Assembly (NCBI GenBank): GCA_002737625.1
Contig: NSIB01000008.1
Coordinates: 1 to 38,761, forward strand
Reading direction: 5' to 3'
Source of the DNA: Flavobacteriales bacterium
GTDB lineage: Bacteria; Bacteroidota; Bacteroidia; NS11-12g; UBA955
Length of the DNA stretch: 38,761 nt
A program made the translations under genes and the position numbers. Below, piece by piece: positions 6,489-14,808 of this stretch (position 1 is the stretch's first letter; every line of letters begins with the position of its first letter). The notes below the pieces were generated by a model, which was not told the origin of the DNA, did no database searches, and saw nothing but the letters and a program-made list of their open reading frames with translations.

Positions 6489-9170
6489 TTATTGTTTCTC
6501 GGAAAACTGACGATATCCGTTTAAATCCAGCGACTTTGCAAGTTCAACAAAATTCGCTTCCGTAATGGAAATGGCAGAGTATTCAAAGAGGCCTTTTGCT
6601 GCAAAATCTGCCGTTGCTTTATTGATGAAACTGGAATAATCTTTGGCAACACTAGGTTTGCTGAATTGGGAAATATGGATCACATAATTGCTTCCAATCA
6701 ATATAGGAGGGGCAATGGAAAGGTTTTCAAAAGAAAATTGTTTTTTATTGAAGTCGCTAATGGCAGCACGAATCATATTTGCATTGGTGCCTTTGGCAAA
6801 AATAAAAATGATATCTAGCGATTCATTTGGCGTTGCGGGTTTGAATTTGGCTTGCGCAGAGATATTGTTGCTTGATGTGTTCCCTGCTTCGACCTCGGAT
6901 TCCAGTTTAAGTCGCTGCTGGGCTTCGATGATGTCCCGCGCTCTTAAGGATATATCGTTTGAGGGATAATCTAAGATCAATTGCTCGAGCAGAGAAATTC
7001 CTTTTGGGATATCGCCCTTTTTGATGAAACAAAGCGACTGTAAATAATCGAATTTGGCTTGAATATAATTGCCGGCAAAGTTCCTGTCGGAAGCCTGTTT
7101 GATGGCGAGCGCTTCGGCATAATCCCCCTGCATGTAAGAGGTAACCATTTTTTCAAATAAACTATCAATAACATGGTTTCCTGATTCATTTTGCGCCAAT
7201 TCGCTGAGTGAACCACCCGTTTCAAGCATCCGAACATAAACACTTTTGCCGTATTTGGTATATAATTGGGCTTTCCACTCGTCTGCTTGTGAATAATCGC
7301 CAGATTGCTTATTTAACTTTACCAATTCGTATAGTGATTGTGGTGCGTTTTCCGAATTTGGGAAACGGCGTATAAGTTCGGTAAACAATCTGATTGCTTC
7401 CGGATATTCAATCAATCGATCTTGATAGATTTTTGCTGCTTCAAATATTGATAAAGCAACTTCGGCTTGGTTTTTTGTTTGAGCCTCTGATGATAGGGGC
7501 AGATCAACATAATATTTTTTTTCATTCGCTGAAATATTGGTTGGAATGGCGGTAGTATCGATCGCTTTTCTGTCTTTTTTATTGTCGGCCAATGCGGTGC
7601 TGGAACTATCGGAGCCTGGGCTAGGGTTTAGATTCCCATTGTCTGACTGAATTTTTTTGCCATTGTATTTCCAGTAGTCGCGATTCTCTCTCGTGCCCCA
7701 ATTTTTCACAAAATCCTGCTGTCCTTTGGTTCTATTGGCTGGGTTGTAAAATGGAAAAGAGGAGTTTGTGCTCGATGTGCCCATATTGTCCATGGGGTTA
7801 CCCATGCCGCCGCCCACATTCATTCCACCCATACCACCCGTGCCTGGATTCTGAAAACCTGAATTTGCCTTTTGTTGATTGGCCATATTCTGCGCCTTCA
7901 AAGCGGCGTCTAGTGCTTTTTTCTCTCTTTGAATGGCTTCTGTAATTTTCTTTGAACGCCAGTCTGGATCCCTCGCCATCCTTAACAAACTATCGTTATT
8001 TGTAATCGTTAACACTTCTTTTAATAAATCGCCCAGAATGTCGTTCCGTTGAACGATCGACTCAAAGTCGGGATGTGATTTATCTATGATAGTATTGGCA
8101 GAATCGTAGTATTTGGCCGCTTGTTCATAGCGATGGTTGGTGAAATAGTAATTTCCGAGCGAGAGATAAGCATTTGTTTTGTATTCGTTGTTCTGTGTGA
8201 GAAGGATCGCTTGGTTGAATCGCTTTAAGGCCATTGGGATGTTCTGCGCCTTCAATTCGTTTTCTCCCACACTAATATATATAGTACCCAAATAATCAAT
8301 ATTTTTGTCATCCTTTAACATTTTCCCTAAAACCTTATTGGCTTTGGCATAGTTTTCTTGTTTTGCGGATAAAATATTCACTTGAGACATTCGAGCATGA
8401 AAGGCGAGCTCATAGGGTGGGTTGAGTTTGCTAATTTTACTGTAGTGTATCTCGGCTTTTTCGTATTCTTTTGAGTTGATGTAACAATGACCCAATGCAA
8501 AGTGCAAACGGTATTGGTCCATTCGGGTTTGTTTTCCCACCAAGGCAATTTCCAAGGGTGCTGTTGCTTGTGAATATTTACCCAGTGCAAACTGCATCGC
8601 TCCCAGTAAATAATTGGCTTCTGTGATTAATGTATTTGGGAAGTCAGGATTTTTAAGTGCGTTTTGAACCAATATCTCAGCATCTACATATTGTCCTTTT
8701 ACATAAAAACTGCGGGCAATCCATAATTGAGCGGAGAACTGGATTTTTGGATCGCTAAAATGCGACTGTACAAATTCAAACAAATCAATCGCCGCACTAA
8801 TTTCACCTTTCATAAAGTAGGCTTTTCCGTTTAATAAGTAGGCATCATCCACCCAGTGGCTTCTAGGGTGTTTGTCGATCATGGTAGAAGCTTTTTTGAT
8901 GACCTCATCCATCGCCGCTTGATTTTCCTTTAGGATGTCGATGGTGCCATAGTTGATGAGTGATATGGGTTTTCTGAAGTCGTCTTTGTAACCTTCTCTC
9001 GTGGTTTCAACTGTTTCTATCCATTTCTGTTCGGCATTAAAAAAGGTGTTATAGTGCGCAAGGGTGTTATGCCACTCTTTGTAAGCCCAAGACTCTTGGT
9101 TACTGCACGACGTAAAAAAAGTTGCCAATAACAGCAAGATGTATAATTGAATTTTTGAGCCCAGGCGCAT
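6489..9170 (-). CDS. porW: Type IX secretion accessory lipoprotein PorW/SprE (TPR)
   Basis: This 893-residue protein has a signal peptide ending at a lipobox-like FFTSC, then the characteristic HNTLAHYNTFFNAEQKW segment and many tetratricopeptide repeats (about residues 80-400). A glycine/asparagine-rich linker (about 430-480) leads to the FPFYNPANRTKGQQDFVKNWG segment typical of PorW/SprE. More TPRs and a C-terminal globular domain follow. Family members bridge the T9SS trans-envelope motor and outer-membrane parts and are needed for secretion and gliding in Flavobacterium and Porphyromonas. The assignment rests on recognised motifs, not on a search. It precedes a class A PBP in the same operon. 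T9SS cargo genes occur elsewhere in the window. Confidence 0.83.
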   Translation of the reverse strand: MRLGSKIQLYILLLLATFFTSCSNQESWAYKEWHNTLAHYNTFFNAEQKWIETVETTREGYKDDFRKPISLINYGTIDILKENQAAMDEVIKKASTMIDKHPRSHWVDDAYLLNGKAYFMKGEISAAIDLFEFVQSHFSDPKIQFSAQLWIARSFYVKGQYVDAEILVQNALKNPDFPNTLITEANYLLGAMQFALGKYSQATAPLEIALVGKQTRMDQYRLHFALGHCYINSKEYEKAEIHYSKISKLNPPYELAFHARMSQVNILSAKQENYAKANKVLGKMLKDDKNIDYLGTIYISVGENELKAQNIPMALKRFNQAILLTQNNEYKTNAYLSLGNYYFTNHRYEQAAKYYDSANTIIDKSHPDFESIVQRNDILGDLLKEVLTITNNDSLLRMARDPDWRSKKITEAIQREKKALDAALKAQNMANQQKANSGFQNPGTGGMGGMNVGGGMGNPMDNMGTSSTNSSFPFYNPANRTKGQQDFVKNWGTRENRDYWKYNGKKIQSDNGNLNPSPGSDSSSTALADNKKDRKAIDTTAIPTNISANEKKYYVDLPLSSEAQTKNQAEVALSIFEAAKIYQDRLIEYPEAIRLFTELIRRFPNSENAPQSLYELVKLNKQSGDYSQADEWKAQLYTKYGKSVYVRMLETGGSLSELAQNESGNHVIDSLFEKMVTSYMQGDYAEALAIKQASDRNFAGNYIQAKFDYLQSLCFIKKGDIPKGISLLEQLILDYPSNDISLRARDIIEAQQRLKLESEVEAGNTSSNNISAQAKFKPATPNESLDIIFIFAKGTNANMIRAAISDFNKKQFSFENLSIAPPILIGSNYVIHISQFSKPSVAKDYSSFINKATADFAAKGLFEYSAISITEANFVELAKSLDLNGYRQFSEKQ

Positions 9171-9191
9171 TCTTTGTGTTGGTTAAAACGC

Positions 9192-9199
9192 TATTTTTG
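9192..9199 (+). promoter_or_regulatory. Candidate -7 element before the M23-like short gene
   Basis: TATTTTTG is a perfect TAnnTTTG match 28 bases before the ATG at 9228. The nearest TTTG upstream (9173-9176) is only 15 bases away, shorter than usual, so the promoter is tentative. Confidence 0.38.
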
Positions 9200-9227
9200 A
9201 TTTTTTATTGATACAATCCCGATAAAA

Positions 9228-9602
9228 ATGTCCAAAACCTCACGCAGGCGCAAAATTATCGCCAATCTTCGAAACAAACATCGTTTTGTATTGATAAACG
9301 ATACAACTTTTGCGGAAGTTTTTTCTGTGCGATTAACGCCTATCAATGTTTTGATGGTTTTTAGCAGTTTATTGTTGGCTTTTACGGTAATTGTTCTGTT
9401 GCTTTTGGCTTATACCCCTTTGCGTGGTATTGTTCCAAATGCAGTAACAAAGGAATCTCGTAAAGAGATCATGCAGTTAAACCAAAGAATTGAGGATTTG
9501 TCGAGGACATTGGAGGTTCAGCGAAGTAAGCAAGGGGTGTTAAACGCAATTTTAGAAGGGAAAGACGCCCAATTTGATTCAATATCTGCCCGACCGAAAT
9601 AG
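9228..9602 (+). CDS. M23-peptidase-like membrane protein lacking the catalytic domain
   Basis: This 124-residue protein has a basic N-terminus (SKTSRRRKIIANLRNKHRFVLIND), one membrane helix (about residues 38-61) ending in the motif AYTPLRGIVP, and a short coiled-coil region (about 72-105). It closely resembles the N-terminal third of Bacteroidota M23 (LytM-type) peptidases of about 290 residues, but the frame stops before any HxxxD or HxH zinc motif. No catalytic domain is found downstream, because bactofilin starts 71 bases later. In other Bacteroidota an M23 peptidase commonly precedes bactofilin, so this may be a degenerate or minimal membrane anchor for bactofilin. Function is inferred. 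Confidence 0.7.
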   Translation: MSKTSRRRKIIANLRNKHRFVLINDTTFAEVFSVRLTPINVLMVFSSLLLAFTVIVLLLLAYTPLRGIVPNAVTKESRKEIMQLNQRIEDLSRTLEVQRSKQGVLNAILEGKDAQFDSISARPK

Positions 9603-9614
9603 GTATTGGCCCGC

Positions 9615-9645
9615 TTTGAAAAGCTGTCGCGTTTTGTTATATTTG
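9615..9645 (+). promoter_or_regulatory. Consensus Bacteroidota promoter of the bactofilin-ATP synthase operon
   Basis: TTTG (9615-9618), an exact 19-base spacer and TATATTTG (9638-9645) reproduce the Bacteroidota consensus without a mismatch. It sits between the M23-like stop codon (9602) and the bactofilin ATG (9674), giving a leader of about 22-25 bases. It is the best promoter match in the window. No terminator is seen between here and the hairpin after atpE. Confidence 0.8.
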
Positions 9646-9673
9646 TAAGGAATCAAAAAGAAATTTTACAATC

Positions 9674-10096
9674 ATGTCAATGTTTAATAATAATACCACA
9701 AAAAACGAAAAGGCGGTTCAGTCGCAGGGGATTCTTAATATCATTGGCCAAGGGACAAGGATAACGGGAGACTTGGTTTCAAACGGTGACTTTAGAGTGG
9801 ATGGTGCCATTGAGGGACATGTAAAAGTAGGTCAGCGTTTGGTGATTGGTGGAACGGGCAAGATTCTAGGGAACATCGAAGCGGATTCTGCAACTGTTGC
9901 TGGTCATATTAAGGGCAACATCACAGTAAAGAACATTTTGGAGTTAAAACCTTCCGCCAAAATTGATGGGGATATCGTGACCAATAAAATGGTAATTGAG
10001 TCGGGTGCACAATTCAACGGCCGTTGTACAATGAATGTTGTGGTAAGTGTTCCGGCGGGTGGTGCAGCGGCATCGACTCCTGTGGCATCCAAATAA
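9674..10096 (+). CDS. Bactofilin (polymer-forming cytoskeletal protein)
   Basis: This 140-residue protein has the bactofilin core: a right-handed beta-helix of short repeats (for example GTRITGDLVSNGDFRVDGAIEG, GNIEADSATVAGHIKGNI, AKIDGDIVTNKMVIESGAQFNG), with a polar N-terminal tail and a flexible Pro/Ala/Gly C-terminal tail. Bactofilins polymerise without nucleotide and scaffold cell-wall enzymes, often M23 peptidases. The gene has its own consensus promoter and is followed by AtpZ with an 18-base gap, so it probably leads the ATP synthase operon. The cargo for this bactofilin is unknown. Confidence 0.92.
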   Translation: MSMFNNNTTKNEKAVQSQGILNIIGQGTRITGDLVSNGDFRVDGAIEGHVKVGQRLVIGGTGKILGNIEADSATVAGHIKGNITVKNILELKPSAKIDGDIVTNKMVIESGAQFNGRCTMNVVVSVPAGGAAASTPVASK

Positions 10097-10114
10097 TATT
10101 ACTATTTGTAGTAC

Positions 10115-10294
10115 ATGCAAGATTTTGCGAAGTATACAGGTATCGCATTTCAGATGATTGCAACGATTCTCGTTATTACGTATTTGGGTTATTTATTGGA
10201 TCAGTGGTTGTCGTTGGCATTCCCTGTGGGTATCTTGTTGGGTGTATTTATAGGTGTTGGCAGTAGTTTATACATAATTTTGAAGAAATTTTAG
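10115..10294 (+). CDS. atpZ: AtpZ/AtpI family small membrane protein
   Basis: This 59-residue protein has two membrane helices joined by a LDQWLSLAFPVG loop and a basic end (LKKF). The pattern matches the small AtpZ/AtpI-like proteins encoded at the start of F-type ATPase operons, proposed to help c-ring assembly or Mg/Ca transport. It starts 18 bases after the bactofilin stop and ends two bases before the next gene. Confidence 0.8.
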   Translation: MQDFAKYTGIAFQMIATILVITYLGYLLDQWLSLAFPVGILLGVFIGVGSSLYIILKKF

Positions 10295-10296
10295 GG

Positions 10297-10698
10297 GTGA
10301 AAACATACAGTGTTAGGCTTTGGGTATTAGGGTTTTTGCTGGGTGTTGTCACCGGCATTATAGATTATTTCAATACAAAGGTAGTTGTCTCAGCAGATGC
10401 ATATTGGGGTTTGTTGTTCTTGGTTGCGCTGTTCTGGTCACTGCGATATTATGTGGATCGAAGTCAGGTGGCTAACCCAAATCAGTGGATTCGTCGTGCC
10501 ATGATTTCGAGCATGATGCGGTTGATGGGCGTGCTAACTTTTTTACTGATATCCGTTTTGAGGCAGGGAAAAGCCAATTTGGTTTTTGTAATGGCTTTTG
10601 GTTTATATTTTATTTTGTTTTTGTTGTTTGAAATGTCTGAAAAGCGTATTAACTTGCGCCCCGATTCAAATGATGGGCCACCCAAAGAAAATGCCTGA
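10297..10698 (+). CDS. AtpI-like ATP synthase operon membrane protein
   Basis: This 133-residue protein has four predicted membrane helices (about residues 8-25, 35-54, 66-86 and 93-113), with a charged C-terminal tail. Its size, topology and place between AtpZ and atpB fit the AtpI role in c-ring assembly, but sequence similarity to AtpI is not evident by eye. The start is a GTG two bases after the AtpZ stop. Its stop overlaps the atpB start (ATGCCTGA), indicating coupled translation. Confidence 0.62.
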   Translation: MKTYSVRLWVLGFLLGVVTGIIDYFNTKVVVSADAYWGLLFLVALFWSLRYYVDRSQVANPNQWIRRAMISSMMRLMGVLTFLLISVLRQGKANLVFVMAFGLYFILFLLFEMSEKRINLRPDSNDGPPKENA

Positions 10699-11815
10699 TT
10701 TTATTGCACTTTTTAGCATATCCTCTGTAAGGAAAACACTAGTTTCTTTTGTTTTTTCGGCGTTTTTGATCGTTTCAACTTTTGCAAACCATTCTAGCGG
10801 TGAGGGTGAAATTGCTGCAGGTCATCCGAAAGCGGCCCAGGAAGTTTCTGCTTCTCACGATAAACCAACCAAATACGATCCAGGAAAAATGATTATGGAT
10901 CACGTGACAGATGCACACGACTGGCATTTGTTTGGTGAGGGCCATGATGCGGTTTCTATTTCATTGCCAGTTATTCTTTACGTTAAATCAACAGGATTTG
11001 TTACTTTCAGTTCTTCCAATTTCCAACACGGCCACGCTGCCTATGATGGATTTGAGTTGAATGAAAAAGGAAGCGTTGTTTGGGAAGACAAATTAAATAC
11101 TGAATCGATATATGATCTTTCCATCACCAAGAATGTTTTCGCGATGATGTTGGCCGTGCTTTCATTGATGTTAATCACAATTGGCATGGCAAGGTCGTAT
11201 CGCAAAAGAGAGGGTAAGGCTCCCAAGGGGTTTCACAATTTGATTGAACCTTTAATTTTGTTTATTCGTGACGATGTTGCACGGGCTTCAATTGGACACA
11301 AGGCAGATAAATATTTGCCCATGTTGCTGAGCATATTCTTCTTTATTTTTGTTAATAATCTTTTTGGTTTGATTCCTATTTTTCCTGGGGGTGCGAACGT
11401 AACGGGAAATATTGCGGTGACTATGGTGTTGGCCGTGATTGTGTTTCTTACGGTAAATTTGAATGCAAATAAATATTATTGGAAACACATTTTTGTACCG
11501 GACGTTCCAGTGTGGATGTATGTAATTATTATCCCTATTGAAATAATGGGTTTGGTTTTAAAGCCTTTCGTTTTAATGTTACGTTTGTTTGCTAACATCA
11601 CTGCAGGTCACATTATTATATTGGGCTTCTTTAGTTTGATTTTCATTTTTGGAGCAATGAAGCCAGGATTGGGATTGGCAGTTTCTCCTTTGAGTGTAGC
11701 ATTTACCGTGTTTATGAGTTTGTTGGAATTGCTAGTGGCTTTCTTACAAGCTTATGTATTTACTTTATTAACGGCCATTTATATTGGCAGTGCCATCGAG
11801 GAACATCATCATTAA
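10691..11815 (+). CDS. atpB: ATP synthase Fo subunit a
   Basis: This 374-residue proton-channel subunit has the essential arginine in MLRLFANITAGH and the conserved ELLVAFLQAYVFTLLTAIY helix near the C-terminus. The N-terminus has a signal-peptide-like helix and a periplasmic, His-rich extension (DAHDWHLFGEGHD), as is usual for Bacteroidota subunit a and longer than the E. coli protein. The frame is open upstream to 10598, but ATG at 10691 gives the expected start and overlaps the preceding stop by eight bases. It sits in the operon order atpZ-atpI-like-atpB-atpE-atpF-atpH-atpA-atpG. Confidence 0.95.
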   Translation: MPDFIALFSISSVRKTLVSFVFSAFLIVSTFANHSSGEGEIAAGHPKAAQEVSASHDKPTKYDPGKMIMDHVTDAHDWHLFGEGHDAVSISLPVILYVKSTGFVTFSSSNFQHGHAAYDGFELNEKGSVVWEDKLNTESIYDLSITKNVFAMMLAVLSLMLITIGMARSYRKREGKAPKGFHNLIEPLILFIRDDVARASIGHKADKYLPMLLSIFFFIFVNNLFGLIPIFPGGANVTGNIAVTMVLAVIVFLTVNLNANKYYWKHIFVPDVPVWMYVIIIPIEIMGLVLKPFVLMLRLFANITAGHIIILGFFSLIFIFGAMKPGLGLAVSPLSVAFTVFMSLLELLVAFLQAYVFTLLTAIYIGSAIEEHHH

Positions 11816-11849
11816 AATTAATAAACCTATATAAAAAAATCAAATAATT

Positions 11850-12116
11850 ATGAGTCTAATGAACACTCTCCTTCAAGCAGCTGCGGACACTTCAGCCGCT
11901 GCCTACAGCAAAATGGGTGCCGCTATTGGCGCTGGTTTAGCAGCAATCGGTGCCGGTATAGGTATCGGTAGAATCGGCGGTAGCGCCTTGGAATCCATTG
12001 CTCGCCAACCAGAATCTTTGGGCGACATTCGTGCAAACATGATCGTAGCTGCGGCCCTTGTAGAAGGTGCTGTATTCTTCGCAATCGTTGTTTGTTTGTT
12101 AATCATGTTTTTGTAA
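11850..12116 (+). CDS. atpE: ATP synthase Fo subunit c
   Basis: This 88-residue hairpin proteolipid forms the rotor ring. Helix 1 carries the GxGxGxG packing motif (GAAIGAGLAAIGAGIGIG), the polar loop is ARQPE, and helix 2 has the ion-binding Glu in ALVEGAVFF. There is no Gln in helix 1, so proton rather than sodium coupling is expected. An extended N-terminus (about 18 residues) is common in this phylum. A hairpin follows the stop. Confidence 0.97.
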   Translation: MSLMNTLLQAAADTSAAAYSKMGAAIGAGLAAIGAGIGIGRIGGSALESIARQPESLGDIRANMIVAAALVEGAVFFAIVVCLLIMFL

Positions 12117-12127
12117 AAAATCCAAAT

Positions 12128-12152
12128 GGGGCCAAAAAACTTTGGCCCCTTT
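12128..12152 (+). terminator. Intercistronic hairpin (attenuator or mRNA stabiliser) after atpE
   Basis: Stem GGGGCCAAA, loop AAAC, TTTGGCCCC, followed by TTT. It begins 12 bases after the atpE stop, in the gap before atpF. The T-run is short, so it looks like a partial terminator or a 3' end stabiliser of the atpE mRNA. Because the c subunit is needed in about ten-fold excess over others, such a hairpin may set the ratio. This is inference. Confidence 0.72.
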
Positions 12153-12170
12153 ATTTAAAAACCCAGAAAA

Positions 12171-12659
12171 ATGCAGTTAGTAACACCTGCCATAGGACTT
12201 TTATTTTGGATGCTGGTAACATTTTCATTGTTGCTATTTATCCTTAAGAAATTTGCTTGGAAACCCATTTTAGAATCCATTCGCAACCGCGAACAGACCA
12301 TTGAAGATTCTCTCTCTTTGGCTGAAAAGACAAAGTCAGAAATGATTCGTCTTCAAGGTGAGAATGAGTCTTTATTGGCGGAAGCCCGCAAAGAGCGTAA
12401 TGCTATGTTGAAAGAAGCGCGTGAAATGCGTGATAAAATTGTTGGAGATGCAAAATCTGCTGCCGATGAAGAGGCTAAGAAATTGATGAATCGTGCCCAA
12501 GATGAAATCGAAAAGCAGAAGTCTGCTGCGATTGCAGAAATCAAGCGCGAAGTATCTATTTTGTCTGTTCAGATTGCAGAGAAATTGATGCAACAACAAT
12601 TGGAAAACAACTCTGCCCAGCAAGGCATTATCGAAAACCAATTGTCTCAACTAAACTAA
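12171..12659 (+). CDS. atpF: ATP synthase Fo subunit b
   Basis: This 162-residue peripheral-stalk subunit has one N-terminal membrane helix (about residues 5-27, TPAIGLLFWMLVTFSLLLF), the conserved KKFAWKPILESIRNREQTIEDSL start of the stalk, and then a long, charged coiled coil rich in Ala, Glu, Lys and Arg. Length matches the family. The ATG follows an A-rich leader with little Shine-Dalgarno character, as usual for the phylum. Confidence 0.96.
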   Translation: MQLVTPAIGLLFWMLVTFSLLLFILKKFAWKPILESIRNREQTIEDSLSLAEKTKSEMIRLQGENESLLAEARKERNAMLKEAREMRDKIVGDAKSAADEEAKKLMNRAQDEIEKQKSAAIAEIKREVSILSVQIAEKLMQQQLENNSAQQGIIENQLSQLN

Positions 12660-12669
12660 GCCATACGGT

Positions 12670-13209
12670 ATGTCAGAATTTAGAATTGCATCTCGTTACG
12701 CCACTGCTTTATTTACTAAGGCGATGGAGGAAAAAGCGATTGACGCTGTAGTTGCTGATATTTTGGTGATTCAACAGGCTTGTAAAGAAAGCGATGACTT
12801 AATCGTTTTCTTGAACAGTCCAATGTTGAAAAAAGCGGTCAAGAAGGATGGCTTAGCAAAAATCTTTATTTCTTGTTCTGAACTAACCAAGCAATTGTTG
12901 AATCTGATGGCGGAAAAGAATCGCGAGGCATTTATTCCAGCGATGACGCATGCTTTTGTTGATTTGTATAATGTTCACAAGGGAATTACCATGGCCGTAG
13001 TGACGTCGGCTGTGCAATTAACAGATTCGGCGCTTTCGGCTATAAAAAAATATGTCGCTCAAACTTCGGGCGCAAATGATGTTGTGTTAACACAAAGCAT
13101 AGACCCCACTGTAATTGGTGGAATGAATATCGTATTTGATGGGAAGATTTATGATGCTACCTTATCAAACCAAATTTTAAAATTGAAAAAAGACCTTCAA
13201 ATCGCATAA
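12670..13209 (+). CDS. atpH: ATP synthase F1 subunit delta
   Basis: This 179-residue subunit links the b-stalk to the top of F1 (OSCP homologue). It starts MSEFRIASRYATALFTKAMEE, with the typical RYA-ALF motif, and ends with the conserved IDPTVIGGMNIVFDGKIYDATL segment. It lies ten bases after atpF and ten before atpA. Confidence 0.96.
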   Translation: MSEFRIASRYATALFTKAMEEKAIDAVVADILVIQQACKESDDLIVFLNSPMLKKAVKKDGLAKIFISCSELTKQLLNLMAEKNREAFIPAMTHAFVDLYNVHKGITMAVVTSAVQLTDSALSAIKKYVAQTSGANDVVLTQSIDPTVIGGMNIVFDGKIYDATLSNQILKLKKDLQIA

Positions 13210-13218
13210 AACACTGTT

Positions 13219-14799
13219 ATGTCAAATATTAGACCCGACGAAATTTCCAGCATTTTAAAAGACCAGATCACTGGTTTTAACACTGCTGCGAGTTTAGAAG
13301 AAGTAGGTACCGTACTCCAAGTGGGTGACGGTATAGCCCGTATCTATGGCCTCTTGGGCGTACAATATGGAGAACTTGTAGAATTTGCCAACGGCGTTCG
13401 CGCGGTGGCTCTGAACCTTGAACAGGACAACGTTGGTGCTGTATTGATGGGAAGTAGCGGAGACATCAAAGAGGGCGACAAGGTGAAACGTACAGGTAAA
13501 ATCGCATCAATCAAAGCTGGACACGGTGTTTTAGGTCGTGTAATTAATGCTTTGGGAGAGCCTGTAGACGGTAAGGGTCCGATCACTGGTGAATTGTTTG
13601 AAATGCCTTTGGAGCGTAAAGCCCCAGGTGTTTTATATCGTGAGCCGGTAACTGAGCCTTTGCAAACAGGTATAAAGGCAATCGATGCCATGATCCCTAT
13701 CGGTAGAGGTCAGCGTGAGTTGATTATTGGTGACCGTCAGACTGGTAAAACGGCCATCGCGTTGGATACCATTATCAATCAAAAGGAGTTTTACGAAAAA
13801 GGAAACCCTGTGTATTGTATTTATGTTGCTTGCGGACAGAAAGAATCAACGGTAAAACAAGTAGTGAAATCGTTGGAAGAGAGTGGTGCTATGGCTTATA
13901 CAGTAGTTGTAACTGCTGCGGCTTCTAACCCAGCAGCTTTGCAATTCTTTGCCCCAATGGCGGGATGTGCGATTGGTGAATATTTCCGCGACTTAGGATT
14001 GCCAGCATTGGTGGTCTACGACGATTTGTCTAAACAGGCTGTAGCATATCGTGAAGTTTCTTTGTTGCTTCGTCGTCCGCCAGGACGTGAGGCATATCCT
14101 GGAGACGTATTCTACTTGCACAGTCGTTTGCTAGAGCGCGCTTGTAAGTTGAACTCTTCAGATCATATTACTTGTAACATGAACGATTTGCCTGATAGCT
14201 TGAAAGGTAAAGTAAAAGGGGGTGGTTCATTAACTGCCTTGCCGATTATCGAAACGCAAGCGGGTGATGTATCAGCATATATTCCAACAAACGTAATTTC
14301 TATTACGGATGGTCAGATTTTCTTGGAATCAAATTTATTCAACTCGGGAATTCGTCCAGCCATTAACGTAGGTATTTCGGTATCTCGTGTGGGTGGTAAT
14401 GCGCAAATCAAGTCAATGAAAAAAGTGGCTGGTACGTTGAAATTGGATCAAGCACAGTATCGTGAATTGGAAGCCTTTGCAAAATTCGGTTCTGACTTAG
14501 ATGCGGCAACCAAATCGGTTTTGGAAAAAGGGTCTCGCAACGTGGAAATTTTGAAGCAGCCCCAGTACAGTCCAGTATCTGTAGAGAAGCAGGTGGCTAT
14601 TATCCACTTAGGAACATCAAACTTAATGAGAAGTATTCCTGTAAAGAAGGTTCGTGAATTCGAAGCGGCTTATTTGGAGTATTTGGATGCAAAGCATAAA
14701 GATACTTTGGAATCATTGCGCAAAGGAGTGATAGACGATGCAGTGAAGGCTGTGTTGAATGCCGCTTGTGCTGAAATTTCAAAGAGTTACACTGCGTAA
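13219..14799 (+). CDS. atpA: ATP synthase F1 subunit alpha
   Basis: This 526-residue nucleotide-binding subunit has the N-terminal beta-barrel, the Walker A motif GDRQTGKT (near residue 172), [16 protein letters not shown] for the Walker B region, and the conserved visiting [20 protein letters not shown] segment. C-terminal ISVSRVGG is in place. Length is slightly over the 500-515 typical range. The partner catalytic beta subunit is not in the window; in Bacteroidota atpD and atpC lie elsewhere. Confidence 0.98.
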   Translation: MSNIRPDEISSILKDQITGFNTAASLEEVGTVLQVGDGIARIYGLLGVQYGELVEFANGVRAVALNLEQDNVGAVLMGSSGDIKEGDKVKRTGKIASIKAGHGVLGRVINALGEPVDGKGPITGELFEMPLERKAPGVLYREPVTEPLQTGIKAIDAMIPIGRGQRELIIGDRQTGKTAIALDTIINQKEFYEKGNPVYCIYVACGQKESTVKQVVKSLEESGAMAYTVVVTAAASNPAALQFFAPMAGCAIGEYFRDLGLPALVVYDDLSKQAVAYREVSLLLRRPPGREAYPGDVFYLHSRLLERACKLNSSDHITCNMNDLPDSLKGKVKGGGSLTALPIIETQAGDVSAYIPTNVISITDGQIFLESNLFNSGIRPAINVGISVSRVGGNAQIKSMKKVAGTLKLDQAQYRELEAFAKFGSDLDAATKSVLEKGSRNVEILKQPQYSPVSVEKQVAIIHLGTSNLMRSIPVKKVREFEAAYLEYLDAKHKDTLESLRKGVIDDAVKAVLNAACAEISKSYTA

Positions 14800-14808
14800 T
14801 TTATTGCC

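Noticed and set aside
9171-9227. A promoter for porW on the minus strand
   Set aside because: No TAnnTTTG element is found in the 57-base gap on that strand; only weak variants.
10024-10266. An 80-codon frame spanning the bactofilin end and AtpZ
   Set aside because: It is out of frame with both real proteins and rich in Cys/Arg; AtpZ in the other frame explains the sequence.
13344-13691. A 115-codon frame antisense to atpA
   Set aside because: It mirrors codon bias of atpA and has no recognisable domain.
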